DNA of 64,000 nt from Beijerinckiaceae bacterium (GTDB taxonomy: Bacteria > Pseudomonadota > Alphaproteobacteria > Rhizobiales > Beijerinckiaceae), in the NCBI GenBank assembly GCA_947475995.1, contig CANJNI010000005.1, positions 1 through 64,000 on the forward strand, given 5' to 3'. Made by a program: the position numbers and the translations under genes. The stretch's first letter is position 1. Each line of letters opens with the position of its first letter. This document shows, in pieces, positions 53,834 through 63,959 of the stretch. The notes beneath the pieces were generated by a model that searched no databases, was not told the DNA's origin, and was given only the letters and a program-made list of their open reading frames with translations.

Positions 53834-55984
53834 ATGACTCGCATCGCCGCGTGGACACGCGCGCTCGCCGCCGCATTGCTGATATCGGGCGCAGGCGCCG
53901 CGATTGCCCAGAAGGGGCCTGATCTCCGCAAGCCGGCCGGCAAGGAATGGGCGACCGTCGGGGGCGACTGGAACGCCTCGCGTTATTCGACCCTGAAACA
54001 GATCGACACGAAAAACGTCAAGACGCTGAAGCCCGCATGGGCGGCGCATCTGGGCTCCGGCATCGGCCAGAAATATTCGCTGGAAGGCACGCCCATCGTG
54101 GTGGGCGGCGTGATGTATATCTCGTCCGGCAACAACGACGCCTTTGCGTTCGACGCGAAGACCGGCGCGCTGAAGTGGGAATATCGTTCCGGCATCGACC
54201 AGAACATCACAACGGTTTGCTGCGGCTGGTTGAATCGCGGTCTCGCCATCGGCGACGGCAAGGTCTTCATGGGCCAGCTCGACGGCTTCATGGTGGCGCT
54301 CGACGCGAAGACCGGCAAGCAAATCTGGAAGACCGAAGTCGGCAAATGGCGCGAGGGCTATACGATCACGCCAGCGCCGCTTTACCACAACGGCGTGATC
54401 TACACCGGCATTGCGGGCGGCGATCGCGAAGCGCGCGGCAAGATCGTCGCGCTGGACGCCCGAACCGGAAAGATCAACTGGACCTGGTTCACCGTTCCGG
54501 CGCCCGGCGAATTCGGCAGCGAGACCTGGCCGCGCGGGGACGATCCGAACCCGAAGCGCGCCAATGCGTGGAAAGTCGGCGGCGCGAATATCTGGAACAC
54601 GCCCGCAATCGATCCGGAACTCGGCCTCATCTATTTCTCGACCGGCAATCCGGGTCCGGAAGCGGGCGGCATGGGCATCGACCGGCCCGGCGACAATCTG
54701 TTCAGTTCCTCAATGGTCGCCCTGACGCTCGATGGAAAATACAAATGGCACTATCAGATGGTCCATCACGACCTCTGGGACTTCGATTGCGCAAGCCCGG
54801 TGATCCTGTTCGACCAGGTCTATGAGGGGAAGAAGCGCAAGGGCATCGTGGAGGCCTGCAAGACCGGCTGGCTCTACATGCTGGACCGCGAAACCGGAAA
54901 GCCGCTGATCGGCATCGACGAAAAGCCCGTGGAAGTCGATGCGCGCGTGGCCTCCTCGCCGACGCAGCCCGTTCCGCGCGGCGACGCCGTGATGCCGCAG
55001 TGTCCGAGCCCCCTTGAGGGCTGGGAAACCAAATGCATCTTCGGGGTGATCTACGATCAGCCGATTCTCATGTCGCCGGGCGGCAATGGCGGACCGAACT
55101 GGGCCCCGATGGCCTATAGCGCCCGCACGGGATATTTCTACGTCACCGCCGCCGACCGTCCGCAAAGCCGCATCCTGCGCGGCACCGGCAAGACCGTGGG
55201 GCCGCCCATCGGGGCCGTCAACGCCGGCACGTTCACGGCGGTTGATTCCCGCACCAACAAGATCGCCTGGCAGAAGAAGATGCCTTACTCCATCGGTCAG
55301 GGCTCCGGGGCTCTGGCGACGGCGGGCGGCCTCGTTTTCCACGGCGAGCCGGACGGAAACTTTCAGGCTTACGATGACAAGACAGGCGACCTGCTCTGGC
55401 AGTTCCAGACCGGCGCGGGCGCAGATGCTCCGGCCATGACCTACGAGATCGACGGCACGCAATATGTGGCCATCGCGTCGGGCGGCGTCTCGATCCAGAC
55501 CTCGTCGCAGAACGGCGACATGATCTGGGTGTTTTCCCTGAAGGGCAATCCGGGCAATGCGCTGGCCGAAATGCCCGCGCCCCGGAAGCCGCAGACGAAA
55601 ATCGGCCTCACAGGGCCGGTGGAGCGGGCGACACGGGTGAATCTGGTCGATTTCACCTTCACGCCGGCCCGCATCACGGTCGCGGCCGGTACGAAAGTCA
55701 CTTTCGCCAATACTGGAAAGACGCCGCATAACGCCACCTCGTCGAAAGGCGGCGGCTGGGACACCGGCATGCTGGACGGAGGCGAGGCCGCAACCGTCAC
55801 CTTCAACGAGCCGGGCTCCTACACCTACACCTGCACGCCGCATCCGTTCATGATCGGCGAAGTGGTTGTCACCGGCCAGAAGGTCGCCGGAGCCGCAGCC
55901 GTGGTGGTGGATTCGCCGGCCGCCGACCGGCCGGGGGTCGCCGCCGTGCCTGCCCATCTGGGGGCCGACAAGCACGATCACTAG
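53834..55984 (+). CDS. PQQ-dependent alcohol dehydrogenase fused to a C-terminal cupredoxin
   Basis: This 716-residue secreted protein has a signal peptide (1-26) and an eight-bladed quinoprotein dehydrogenase (about 30-580). The vicinal disulfide is Cys129-Cys130. Metal/catalytic positions appear as Asp197 (usually Glu), Asn272 in STGNPGP and Asp316 with Asp318 in HHDLWDFD. Residues 600-685 form a type-1 copper domain with ligands His632, Cys667, His670 and Met673 (YTCTPHPFM). The domain could take electrons directly from PQQ, in place of cytochrome c. A GGAGG site precedes ATG 53834. No PQQ genes are adjacent. Confidence 0.85.
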   Translation: MTRIAAWTRALAAALLISGAGAAIAQKGPDLRKPAGKEWATVGGDWNASRYSTLKQIDTKNVKTLKPAWAAHLGSGIGQKYSLEGTPIVVGGVMYISSGNNDAFAFDAKTGALKWEYRSGIDQNITTVCCGWLNRGLAIGDGKVFMGQLDGFMVALDAKTGKQIWKTEVGKWREGYTITPAPLYHNGVIYTGIAGGDREARGKIVALDARTGKINWTWFTVPAPGEFGSETWPRGDDPNPKRANAWKVGGANIWNTPAIDPELGLIYFSTGNPGPEAGGMGIDRPGDNLFSSSMVALTLDGKYKWHYQMVHHDLWDFDCASPVILFDQVYEGKKRKGIVEACKTGWLYMLDRETGKPLIGIDEKPVEVDARVASSPTQPVPRGDAVMPQCPSPLEGWETKCIFGVIYDQPILMSPGGNGGPNWAPMAYSARTGYFYVTAADRPQSRILRGTGKTVGPPIGAVNAGTFTAVDSRTNKIAWQKKMPYSIGQGSGALATAGGLVFHGEPDGNFQAYDDKTGDLLWQFQTGAGADAPAMTYEIDGTQYVAIASGGVSIQTSSQNGDMIWVFSLKGNPGNALAEMPAPRKPQTKIGLTGPVERATRVNLVDFTFTPARITVAAGTKVTFANTGKTPHNATSSKGGGWDTGMLDGGEAATVTFNEPGSYTYTCTPHPFMIGEVVVTGQKVAGAAAVVVDSPAADRPGVAAVPAHLGADKHDH

Positions 55985-56052
55985 ACCCCAAATCCTCGAC
56001 AAGACGGGGTTCGCGTGGCAAAAGCCGCCCGAACCCCGTGCGAGCTTGTCCG

Positions 56053-57135
56053 ATGACCGATCTTTCGACCCTCGAATCGCAAACGCTGTCCGCCATAGCG
56101 GCGGCCTCAGATGAAACGGAGCTGGAATCCGTCCGGGTTGCGGCGCTGGGCAAGAAGGGCTCGATCTCGGCCCTGCTGGCCACGCTGGGCAAGATGTCGC
56201 CCGACGAGCGCAAGACCGCCGGCGCAGCCATCAACGCCCTGAAGGACAAGGCCACTGCCGCCCTCGCGGAGCGCCGCACTGTTCTGAAGGAAGCCGCCCT
56301 CGACGCCCGGCTCAGGGCCGAAACCGTCGACGTCACCCTGCCGGTGCGCGCCGCCGCCTTCGAGACAGGCCGCATTCATCCGATTTCGCAGGTGATGGAC
56401 GAACTCACCGCCATTTTCGCCGACATGGGCTTTTCGATCGCCGAAGGCCCGGACGTCGAGAGCGACGACTACAATTTCACCAAGCTGAATTTCCCCGCCG
56501 GCCACCCGGCGCGCGAAATGCACGACACGTTTTTTTTCAATCCGGGGCCGGACGGAACCCGCAAGCTGCTGCGCACCCACACGAGCCCCGTGCAGGTCCG
56601 CACCATGCTGGCCAACAAGCCGCCGATCCGGGTCATCTGCCCGGGCCGCACCTACCGCTGCGACTCGGACCAGACCCACACGCCGATGTTCCATCAGGTC
56701 GAAGGTCTGGTGATCGACAAGACCGCGCACCTAGGCCACCTGAAGTGGATTCTGGAAGAATTCTGCAAGGCCTTCTTCGAAGTGCCGAGCGTCAAGATGC
56801 GCTTCCGGCCGAGCTTCTTTCCGTTCACCGAACCGTCGATGGAAGTCGACATCCAGTGCTCACGCAAGGGCGGCGAAATCCGCTTCGGCGAAGGCACGGA
56901 CTGGCTCGAAATTCTCGGCTGCGGAATGGTGCATCCCAACGTGCTGCGCAATTGCGGCGTGGACCCGGATGAATATCAGGGCTTCGCGTGGGGCATGGGG
57001 ATCGACCGTATCGCAATGCTGAAATACGGCATGCCGGACCTGCGCCCCTTCTTCGAGGCCGACGTGCGCTGGCTGAGCCACTATGGATTCCGTCCGCTCG
57101 ACCTGCCGACTTTGGCGGGCGGGTTGAGTTCGTGA
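56053..57135 (+). CDS. pheS: Phenylalanyl-tRNA synthetase alpha subunit
   Basis: This 360-residue catalytic subunit of PheRS charges tRNA-Phe. The N-terminal coiled coil (residues 1-90) binds tRNA. The class II motifs are motif 1 around [19 protein letters not shown], motif 2 [19 protein letters not shown] and motif 3 [18 protein letters not shown] 56053 is the normal start. The 3' end overlaps the next gene by four bases (GTGA), an unusual arrangement since pheT usually follows directly. Confidence 0.96.
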   Translation: MTDLSTLESQTLSAIAAASDETELESVRVAALGKKGSISALLATLGKMSPDERKTAGAAINALKDKATAALAERRTVLKEAALDARLRAETVDVTLPVRAAAFETGRIHPISQVMDELTAIFADMGFSIAEGPDVESDDYNFTKLNFPAGHPAREMHDTFFFNPGPDGTRKLLRTHTSPVQVRTMLANKPPIRVICPGRTYRCDSDQTHTPMFHQVEGLVIDKTAHLGHLKWILEEFCKAFFEVPSVKMRFRPSFFPFTEPSMEVDIQCSRKGGEIRFGEGTDWLEILGCGMVHPNVLRNCGVDPDEYQGFAWGMGIDRIAMLKYGMPDLRPFFEADVRWLSHYGFRPLDLPTLAGGLSS

Positions 57136-57575
57136 AAGCCCGCCTTCCCATTGCGGCGCTGTTCTGCGGCATCGCGACCGTTGCGTTCGCGCAAGCGCCG
57201 ACCACGCAGCCCGTCGTGCTCAAGCGCATGATTTTCGATGGCAAGCCGTCTTACCTTGAAGGCGCTTTTGCGCGCATCGTCGGGTTGAAGAAAGGCGGCG
57301 ACGGCTTCGTCTCCGTGCGCGCCGCGCCGTCCGTGAAGGCAGCGGAACGCGACCGCCTCACCGGGGATCGTTCGGTCTGGTCGATGCCGGTGGCGAAAGG
57401 CGCAAGTTTCGTCGCCGTCATTTATGCGGATGCCGACCTCGATGGCGAGGTTGTCGAGAAGATCTGCAATCTTCCAAATCCTCCGCCGGATTCGTTTCCG
57501 GTGAAACAGGTTTACACGGGCCCCTGCAAACATGGCTGGGTCCACAAGCGCTTCGTTGAAGTGCTGGCTGACTGA
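57132..57575 (+). CDS. Small secreted SH3-like protein inserted between pheS and pheT
   Basis: This 147-residue protein starts at GTG 57132, overlapping the pheS stop (GTGA). It has a signal peptide (residues 1-21, ending AFAQA) and a bacterial SH3-like region with [19 protein letters not shown] and the tail [15 protein letters not shown]. Two cysteines lie near the end (ICNLP and PCKHG). SH3-like proteins often bind cell-wall peptides. It is 12 bases before pheT, so all three genes share a transcript. Nothing links the exported protein to aminoacylation; the placement appears incidental. Confidence 0.7.
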   Translation: MKARLPIAALFCGIATVAFAQAPTTQPVVLKRMIFDGKPSYLEGAFARIVGLKKGGDGFVSVRAAPSVKAAERDRLTGDRSVWSMPVAKGASFVAVIYADADLDGEVVEKICNLPNPPPDSFPVKQVYTGPCKHGWVHKRFVEVLAD

Positions 57576-57587
57576 AGGCACGGGCGC

Positions 57588-60020
57588 ATGAAATTCACCC
57601 TCTCCTGGCTCAAGGATCACCTCGACACCAATGCGTCGCTCGACGAGATCGTCGAAGCCCTGACGCGCATCGGTCTTGAGGTCGAGCACGTCAACAATCC
57701 GGCTGAAAAGCTCGCGCCCTTCGTGGTCGCCTATGTGATCGAGGCCAAGCAGCATCCGAACGCGGATCGCCTGCGCGTCTGCATGGTGGATGACGGCAGC
57801 GGCGCGCCCGTGCAGGTCGTGTGTGGAGCCCCCAATGCCCGCACGGGCCTGAAGTCGGTCTTCTCGCCGCCTGGTACATACATTCCGGCGAAAAACATCA
57901 CCCTCGGCAAGGGCGTCATTCGCGGCGTCGAATCGAACGGCATGTTGTGTTCGGCTTTCGAGCTTGAACTGTCGAACGATCACGAGGGCATCATCGAGCT
58001 TCCCGACGATGCGCCGATCGGCACGCCCTATGTGGATTATGCCGGGCTCAACGAGCCGGTCATCGAGATCAACCTCACCCCGAACCGTCCAGACGCCACG
58101 GGCGTTCACGGCATCGCGCGCGATCTGGCGGCTGCTGGCCTCGGCAAGCTAAAGGACCGGTCGATCAAGCCGGTCGGCGGAGCCTTTGCGTGCCCGGTCG
58201 CCGTGAAGCTCGATTTCTCTGCCGAAGATGCGCATCTCGCGCCTGCCTTTGCGCTGCGCCTCGTGCGCGGCGTCAGGAATGGTCCTTCGCCCGAGTGGAT
58301 GCAGAAGCGCCTCAAGGCCATCGGGTTGCGGCCCATCAACGCGCTGGTCGACATCACCAATTATGTGACGTTCGATCGCGCGCGCCCGCTGCATGTGTTC
58401 GATGCGAAGAAGGTGCACGGCAATCTGGTCGTGCGTCGCGCCCGCGACGGCGAAGACGTGCTGGCGCTCGATGGCAAGACCTACAAGCTCGATGCCTCCA
58501 ACGTCGTCATCGCAGACGACAACGGCGTCGAATCCATCGCCGGCATCATGGGCGGCGAACATTCGGGCTGCGATGAAAACACCACCGATGTGCTGATTGA
58601 ATCGGCCCTTTGGGACCCGATGAATATTGCCCGCACGGGCCGTGCGCTCGGCATCAATACGGATGCACGCTATCGCTTCGAGCGCGGCATCGACCCGGCC
58701 TTCTGCGTGCCGGGCGCGGAACTCGCGACTCATCTTGTGATGGAGCTTTGCGGCGGCGAGCCCTCGCAACTCATCGTCGCCGGAAAGGTTCCGGAGCCGC
58801 AGAAGATCATCGAATTCCCGTGGAGCGAAACGCGGCGTCTGACCGGCCTTGAAGTTCCGACCTCGCAAATGGCCGCCACGCTGGAAAAGCTCGGCTTCGT
58901 GGTTGCGTCCGATGCTGCCGATTCCGGTCGCGCCATGGTGCGCGTTCCGTCCTGGCGTCCCGATGTCGAAGGCAAGGCGGATCTGGTCGAGGAAGTCGTT
59001 CGCATCGCGGGCGTCGATAACGTTGCGTCAACGCCGCTGCTGCGCCTTGAGGCGAGCGTGCCGAAAGCAATCCTGACGCTCTTGCAAAAGCGTGTCCGGC
59101 AGGCGCGGCGCGCGCTCGCCTCGCGCGGTCTGGTGGAAGCCGTCACCTGGTCCTTCGTGTCGAAGGATCGGGCGGAGGCTTTTGGCGGGGGCTCGCCCGC
59201 TTTGTCGCTCGCCAATCCGATTGCGGCTGAACTCTCCGATATGCGCCCCAGCCTGCTGCCGGGCCTGCTGGCCGCCGCGCAGCGCAATGCCGACCGTGGA
59301 TATGGAGACGTCGCGCTGTTTGAAGTCGGCCAGATCTTCCGGGGCGATGGCGAATCCGATCAACGCATGAGCGCCGCCGCGATCCGGCGCGGAACCGCAA
59401 AGCCGCAGGGCGCGGGCCGCCACTGGTCCGGCAAGGCAACTAATGTCGACGCTTTCGACGCCAAGGCCGACGCCATGTCGCTCATGGCCGCGCTGGGCGT
59501 TCCGTCGGGCGGCCTGCAGCTTGTGGCGGGTGCGCCGTCCTGGTTCCATCCGGGCCGCTCCGGCACGCTGCAATTCGGACCCAAGAACATCATCGGCTAT
59601 TTCGGCGAGCTGCATCCGCGCGTGCTGGAAGCGCTCGACGTCGAAGGCCCGCTTGTGGCCTTCGAGATCACCCTCGACGATGTCCCGGCCCCGAAGGCAA
59701 AGCCCACCAAGGTGAAGCCGAAACTGGAACTGTCCGAACTCATGCCGCTGGAGCGCGACTTTGCCTTCGTGGTCGGCCGCGACGTGAAGGCAGGCGACAT
59801 CGTCAAGGCCGCGCAGGGCGCAGACCGGACGCTGGTGGCGAACATCAATGTCTTCGACATTTACGAAGGCGTCGGCATCCCCGAAGGCAAGAAGTCTGTC
59901 GGCATCGCCGTGACCCTGCAGCCGAAGGACAAGACCCTGACCGATGCGGAGATTGAATCCGTGGCCGGCAAGATCGTCGCCGAGGTGAGCAAGAAGACCG
60001 GCGCCGTTCTGCGCGGCTGA
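57588..60020 (+). CDS. pheT: Phenylalanyl-tRNA synthetase beta subunit
   Basis: This 810-residue structural and editing subunit partners PheS. A tRNA-binding OB domain (about residues 38-150, [19 protein letters not shown]) is followed by B3/B4 editing and B5 domains with [18 protein letters not shown] and a [17 protein letters not shown] stretch. The C-terminal FDX-ACB anticodon-binding domain lies at about 715-810 ([17 protein letters not shown]). Length matches family members. It is the third gene of the pheS operon and is followed by a GC hairpin. Confidence 0.96.
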   Translation: MKFTLSWLKDHLDTNASLDEIVEALTRIGLEVEHVNNPAEKLAPFVVAYVIEAKQHPNADRLRVCMVDDGSGAPVQVVCGAPNARTGLKSVFSPPGTYIPAKNITLGKGVIRGVESNGMLCSAFELELSNDHEGIIELPDDAPIGTPYVDYAGLNEPVIEINLTPNRPDATGVHGIARDLAAAGLGKLKDRSIKPVGGAFACPVAVKLDFSAEDAHLAPAFALRLVRGVRNGPSPEWMQKRLKAIGLRPINALVDITNYVTFDRARPLHVFDAKKVHGNLVVRRARDGEDVLALDGKTYKLDASNVVIADDNGVESIAGIMGGEHSGCDENTTDVLIESALWDPMNIARTGRALGINTDARYRFERGIDPAFCVPGAELATHLVMELCGGEPSQLIVAGKVPEPQKIIEFPWSETRRLTGLEVPTSQMAATLEKLGFVVASDAADSGRAMVRVPSWRPDVEGKADLVEEVVRIAGVDNVASTPLLRLEASVPKAILTLLQKRVRQARRALASRGLVEAVTWSFVSKDRAEAFGGGSPALSLANPIAAELSDMRPSLLPGLLAAAQRNADRGYGDVALFEVGQIFRGDGESDQRMSAAAIRRGTAKPQGAGRHWSGKATNVDAFDAKADAMSLMAALGVPSGGLQLVAGAPSWFHPGRSGTLQFGPKNIIGYFGELHPRVLEALDVEGPLVAFEITLDDVPAPKAKPTKVKPKLELSELMPLERDFAFVVGRDVKAGDIVKAAQGADRTLVANINVFDIYEGVGIPEGKKSVGIAVTLQPKDKTLTDAEIESVAGKIVAEVSKKTGAVLRG

Positions 60021-60047
60021 TCGGACGATTTGAGGCAAGTCGCTGCT

Positions 60048-60071
60048 CCGTCGGGCGAAAACGCCCGGCGG
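60048..60071 (+). terminator. Hairpin terminator candidate after pheT
   Basis: CCGTCGGGCG (60048-60057) pairs with CGCCCGGCGG (60062-60071), one G-T wobble, around an AAAA loop. It lies 28 bases past the pheT stop. The very GC-rich stem lacks a T run, so it may need Rho or act as an mRNA end stabiliser. Confidence 0.5.
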
Positions 60072-60115
60072 CCCGGCCCGTGACCAGCCACACGTTCAAT
60101 TCCTTGCCGATACAT

Positions 60116-60129
60116 TTAACGTTCGTTAA
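60116..60129. promoter_or_regulatory. CtrA-like paired TTAA sites upstream of the tadG-like gene
   Basis: TTAA at 60116-60119 and TTAA at 60126-60129 are six bases apart in TTAACGTTCGTTAA; the classic CtrA box has a seven-base gap. They lie about 137 bases before the pilus-type gene. Pilus genes are CtrA targets in Caulobacter, so the site is suggestive only. Confidence 0.3.
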
Positions 60130-60265
60130 TCAGTTATGACGTGATCTTTAGGACTGTCGAAACGCTATCCGACAACATTCTCGCGCAATTTACGTTTCGT
60201 AATCACGCACCTTACATAAAGGGCCTGTCGCATCGGGTTTTCGGTGCGGAGGGAATGTTTCGACA

Positions 60266-61672
60266 ATGCGCGATTTTCGATTTTGCTCGTTCGGTTCATT
60301 GGCCGCGAAACTTGCGGCCTTCAGAAAGCACATACGCGGCACTACGACCCTGATGTTTGCAGGAGCCATGTTGCCCCTGCTGGCCATGATCGGCGCGGCG
60401 GTCGACTATACGAACGCCACGCGCACCCGCACGATCCTGCAGGAATCTCTCGACGGCGCAGTGCTGGCAGGCGCGGCTGCGCTCGCGCAGGGCAAGACCC
60501 AGCAGGAAGTGACTGCGGCGGTCAATGCGCACATACAGGCGAATTTCGCCGGTACGCAGCATCTGAACCCGGCCACGACTGTGACGGCAGATACGAAAAC
60601 CGGTGTCGTCAAGGCGAACGTCACGCTCGATGTCCCGATGAAACTGATGCCTGTGCTGGGCATCAACATCATGACGATCAACACGACGTCTCAGGCTGCC
60701 TACGGAGCCGGCAAGATCGAGATGGCGCTGGTGTTCGACACGACCTATTCGATGGTCGGCGCGAAACTCGACGCCGCGAAGGTCGCCGCAAAGGCGCTCA
60801 TCTCCACGCTTTATTCTGACTCGGCTGCAAGGACTCGTGTGAAGGTCTCGCTCGTCCCGTTCTCCTATTATGTCAACGTCGGTCTCGGCTACCGCAACGA
60901 ATCGTGGATCACGGGCGCGCAGGACTGGTCGGAAACCAAATACGAATGCTGGGATGAATACCCCAACGCCACCTACACCAACCCCGTTCTGGTGACGGCG
61001 ACGTGCTACAACGACGGCGTTCCGTACGATTGCAGCTACACATCGTACACAGCCAACTACGGAGCGCCGGTCAAGAAATGCGGCAACCAAACCTATACGT
61101 ACACATGGTATGGTTGTGTGGGCTCGCGCAATTACCCGCTCGACACGAATGTCGCGCTCAATCTGACGAACCCGATCCCGGCGCTGCTCAACACGTCCTG
61201 CGCCTCTCCGTTGATGCGGCTCACCAATGCGAAAGAATCGCTCGACCTGACGATTGATGCTCTCGTGCCGCAACAGGATACCTATATTGCGCCGGGCATC
61301 ATGTGGGGCTGGCGTACATTGTCGCCCGGCAAGCCCTTCGGGGACGGCGCAGCCTACGATAGCCAGACCAAGAAATTCATGGTGGTCCTGACGGACGGCT
61401 TCAACACTCATTCGCCGCTCTATCCCAACCATGAAGGCACTGATACGGCGGTGGCGAACCAGCGCACCATTGAGACCTGTAACAAGGTGAAAGCGACAGG
61501 CATCACGGTGTTCACGATCGCCTTTCAGGTCACGGACGCGACGATCAAGAACATCCTTCAGTCCTGTGCTTCCGGGCCGCCGCGCTACTACGATGCGAAT
61601 TCAATTGCCGAGATGCAGGCCGCATTTGCCAGCATCGGCGCATCGCTCACCGCCGTGCGGCTGACCAATTAA
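60266..61672 (+). CDS. TadG-like pilus-associated protein with von Willebrand factor A domain, orphan
   Basis: This 468-residue protein begins with the TadG/TadE-type N-terminus: RGTTTLMFAGAMLPLLAMIGAAVDY forms a single anchoring helix (residues 25-50). A von Willebrand A domain follows with a degenerate MIDAS, FDTTYSM, in place of DxSxS, and VVLTDGFNTH. Residues about 225-320 are a Tyr/Cys/Asn-rich insertion (for example YECWDEYPNATYTNP and TYTYTWYGCVG). Tad proteins build tight-adherence pili, but no other Tad gene is in the window. ATG 60266 lies in an ATG-rich context. Confidence 0.75.
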   Translation: MRDFRFCSFGSLAAKLAAFRKHIRGTTTLMFAGAMLPLLAMIGAAVDYTNATRTRTILQESLDGAVLAGAAALAQGKTQQEVTAAVNAHIQANFAGTQHLNPATTVTADTKTGVVKANVTLDVPMKLMPVLGINIMTINTTSQAAYGAGKIEMALVFDTTYSMVGAKLDAAKVAAKALISTLYSDSAARTRVKVSLVPFSYYVNVGLGYRNESWITGAQDWSETKYECWDEYPNATYTNPVLVTATCYNDGVPYDCSYTSYTANYGAPVKKCGNQTYTYTWYGCVGSRNYPLDTNVALNLTNPIPALLNTSCASPLMRLTNAKESLDLTIDALVPQQDTYIAPGIMWGWRTLSPGKPFGDGAAYDSQTKKFMVVLTDGFNTHSPLYPNHEGTDTAVANQRTIETCNKVKATGITVFTIAFQVTDATIKNILQSCASGPPRYYDANSIAEMQAAFASIGASLTAVRLTN

Positions 61673-61716
61673 GAACGGTCCGAACGGACCCGAATTTGAC
61701 TGGAATGGAGTTCAAT

Positions 61717-62070
61717 ATGCGCAAGTTCTACAGCATCCCGCTGATCCTGCTTCTCGTCGCCGCCAAGCCGGCGGTCGCCGAGGTCTGGCAGGTGACCGAA
61801 GGCACCCAGAAGGCGTCGCGCGGCACGTGGACGGTGAACGCCATCGGCAGCGAACTGAACGGAACGGCCGAGATGACCGACGATCAGGGCAGGCGCGTCA
61901 CCTTCAAGCTGACGGGCACCATCAAGGGCAGCCAGTATGCACTTCAGCGCGTGAGCCCCAGCAATGGAGCGAACTGCGTCTATCGCGGCGACATGAATCA
62001 GCCCGGCAAGATCAGCGGCAGCGCCATTTGTGGTCCGAACCAGACCGCCTGGTTCGTCCAGCGCCAGTAA
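61717..62070 (+). CDS. Small secreted protein, unknown function
   Basis: This 117-residue protein has a signal peptide (residues 1-21, ending PAVAE) and a mature part rich in beta-prone segments (WQVTEGTQKASRGTW, VNAIGSELNGTAEMTDDQGRR). Two cysteines (NCVYRG and AICGPNQ) could form one disulfide. A GGAG site lies a few bases before ATG 61717. It follows the TadG-like gene by 44 bases on the same strand. No family is recognised; a beta-sandwich-like periplasmic or outer-membrane role is inferred. Confidence 0.6.
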   Translation: MRKFYSIPLILLLVAAKPAVAEVWQVTEGTQKASRGTWTVNAIGSELNGTAEMTDDQGRRVTFKLTGTIKGSQYALQRVSPSNGANCVYRGDMNQPGKISGSAICGPNQTAWFVQRQ

Positions 62071-62076
62071 GACTTT

Positions 62077-62128
62077 CCGCCGCGCCCCTCACCGGCTACG
62101 ATGGAGCCGTAGCAGGGAGGGGCGGCGG
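62077..62128 (+). promoter_or_regulatory. Large hairpin covering the GMC oxidoreductase ribosome-binding site
   Basis: CCGCCGCGCCCCTC (62077-62090) pairs with GAGGGGCGGCGG (62117-62128), with a small bulge, and inside it GCTACG (62095-62100) pairs with CGTAGC (62108-62113). The right arm contains the GGAGGGG ribosome site for the GTG start at 62134. It could hide the site, or act as an intrinsic terminator without T run for the upstream gene. Confidence 0.55.
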
Positions 62129-62133
62129 ACAAG

Positions 62134-63735
62134 GTGAATTTCGACTACATCGTGATCGGGGCGGGTTCTGCCGGCTGCGTTCTGGCGAACCGTCTGTCGG
62201 CTGACCCGCGTAATCGCGTCCTGCTGCTGGAAGCGGGCGGCCTCGACAACTGGATCTGGTTTCACGTTCCGATCGGCTATCTCTTCGCCATCGGCAATCC
62301 GCGCGCCGACTGGATGTTCCAGACCAAGCGCGAGCCGGGACTGAACGGCCGTGCGCTGAACTATCCGCGCGGGCGCGTCGTCGGCGGATGTTCGGCCATC
62401 AACGCCATGATCTACATGCGCGGGCAGGCGGCCGATTACGACGGGTGGCGGCAACTCGGCCTTGAAGGCTGGGGCTGGGACGATATGCTGCCGGTGTTCA
62501 AGAGCCACGAAGATCATTTCGCGGGCGCAAGCGACCTGCATGGCGCAGGCGGAGAATGGCGCGTGGAAGAACCGCGCATGCGCTGGCCGATTCTCGAAGC
62601 CGTTCAGGAAGCGGCCGCCGAAGCGGGCATTCCGAAAATCGCGGACTTCAACACGGGCGACAATTTCGGTTCGTCCTATTTTCACGTCAACCAGCGGCGC
62701 GGCCGCCGGTGGAGCGCGGCGCGCGGCTTTCTGCGCCCGGTGATGAAGCGCGCCAATCTGGCATTGATGACCGGCGTCCATGTCGACCGTCTCCTCATGG
62801 AGAATGGTCGCGCGGCGGGCGTCGCCTTCCGTCGCGGCGGAGAGCCTGCGGTGGCGCGTGCGCGAGGCGAGATCATTCTGGCGGCAGGCGCGGTCGGCAC
62901 GCCGCGCATTCTCGAAAGTTCCGGAATTGGCGATGGCGAACGCCTGCACGGCCTGGATATTCAGGTCCAGCGCCACCTTCCCGGAGTGGGGGAAAACCTG
63001 CAGGATCATCTCCAGTTGCGGCCCGTCTACAAGATCCGCAACGCCCGCACTCTCAACGTCGATTACCAGTCGCTCCTGAAGCGTCTGCGGATGGGGGCCG
63101 AATATGCCCTGTTCCGGCGAGGCCCACTGACCATGGCGCCTTCGCAGCTCGGCATTTTCGCGCGGTCTTCAGAGCGCTATCAGACGCCCAACCTCGAATT
63201 TCATGTGCAGCCCCTGTCGCTCGACAAGTTCGGCGACCCCCTGCACGATTTTCCGGCCATCACCATGAGCGTCTGCAACCTGCGGCCCGAGAGCCGGGGC
63301 AGCGTTCATATCGAAGACCCCGATCCAGACCGCGCGCCCGCGATCCGTCCCAATTACCTGGCGACGCCGGAAGACAGGCGCGTCGCTGTCGAGGCGCTGC
63401 GGCTCGCGCGGCGCATCTGCGCCGCCCGGTCGCTGACGCCATTCGTTCCCGAAGAATGGCGGCCCGGCGTGCATGTGTCGTCCGAAGAGGATCTCGTTCG
63501 CGCGGCAGGCGATCTCGGCACCACGATCTTCCATCCGGTCGGCACTGCCCGGATGGGGCCGGACGGCGACGATCTGGCTGTGCTCGACGCCCGTCTGCGT
63601 GTGCGGGGCGTACAGGGCCTGCGGGTGGCGGACGCCTCCGCCATGCCGCGCATCACCTCCGGCAACACCAACTCGCCCACCATGGCGATCGCCGAGAAGG
63701 CCGCGGCGATGATTCTCGCGGACGCGGCGTCCTGA
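62134..63735 (+). CDS. GMC-family FAD oxidoreductase (choline-dehydrogenase-like)
   Basis: This 533-residue flavoprotein starts at GTG 62134 with the FAD-binding DYIVIGAGSAGCVLANRL. GMC signature 1 is RGRVVGGCSAINAMIYMRG near residue 80 and signature 2 is GTPRILESSGIGD near residue 256. The active-site histidine region is TTIFHPVGTARMG, and GNTNSPTMAIAEKAA closes the FAD site. Substrates of this family are choline, alcohols or long-chain alcohols. There is no BetB or BetI gene adjacent. Its ribosome site lies inside a long hairpin. Confidence 0.92.
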   Translation: MNFDYIVIGAGSAGCVLANRLSADPRNRVLLLEAGGLDNWIWFHVPIGYLFAIGNPRADWMFQTKREPGLNGRALNYPRGRVVGGCSAINAMIYMRGQAADYDGWRQLGLEGWGWDDMLPVFKSHEDHFAGASDLHGAGGEWRVEEPRMRWPILEAVQEAAAEAGIPKIADFNTGDNFGSSYFHVNQRRGRRWSAARGFLRPVMKRANLALMTGVHVDRLLMENGRAAGVAFRRGGEPAVARARGEIILAAGAVGTPRILESSGIGDGERLHGLDIQVQRHLPGVGENLQDHLQLRPVYKIRNARTLNVDYQSLLKRLRMGAEYALFRRGPLTMAPSQLGIFARSSERYQTPNLEFHVQPLSLDKFGDPLHDFPAITMSVCNLRPESRGSVHIEDPDPDRAPAIRPNYLATPEDRRVAVEALRLARRICAARSLTPFVPEEWRPGVHVSSEEDLVRAAGDLGTTIFHPVGTARMGPDGDDLAVLDARLRVRGVQGLRVADASAMPRITSGNTNSPTMAIAEKAAAMILADAAS

Positions 63736-63959
63736 TCAACCGCCGTGGTTAACCGGCGTGGGTTGATTCTGGCCGCGAGCCATCTCCTGCCGCCGCCTTT
63801 ATGCCTGCCTGATCAGCGCCCCCATAGGCAATTGGTTAACGTTGTTGAGACATTTTGATCGTCGGAATTTCGGTTACAGACCGGTCTGGAAGGTCGTTCA
63901 CCCATAATGGAACCGGCTGAGGACCGGATTGCCGCGTCTTGAAAGAATGAGTGGGCTGA

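Noticed and set aside
60266-62070. A complete tight-adherence pilus locus
   Set aside because: No pilin, TadA ATPase, secretin or CpaB-like gene is present; only the TadG-like gene and a small secreted protein.
62556-63752. A 398-codon frame shadowing the GMC oxidoreductase
   Set aside because: Arg/Ala/Pro-rich out-of-frame translation of a gene with intact FAD and GMC motifs.
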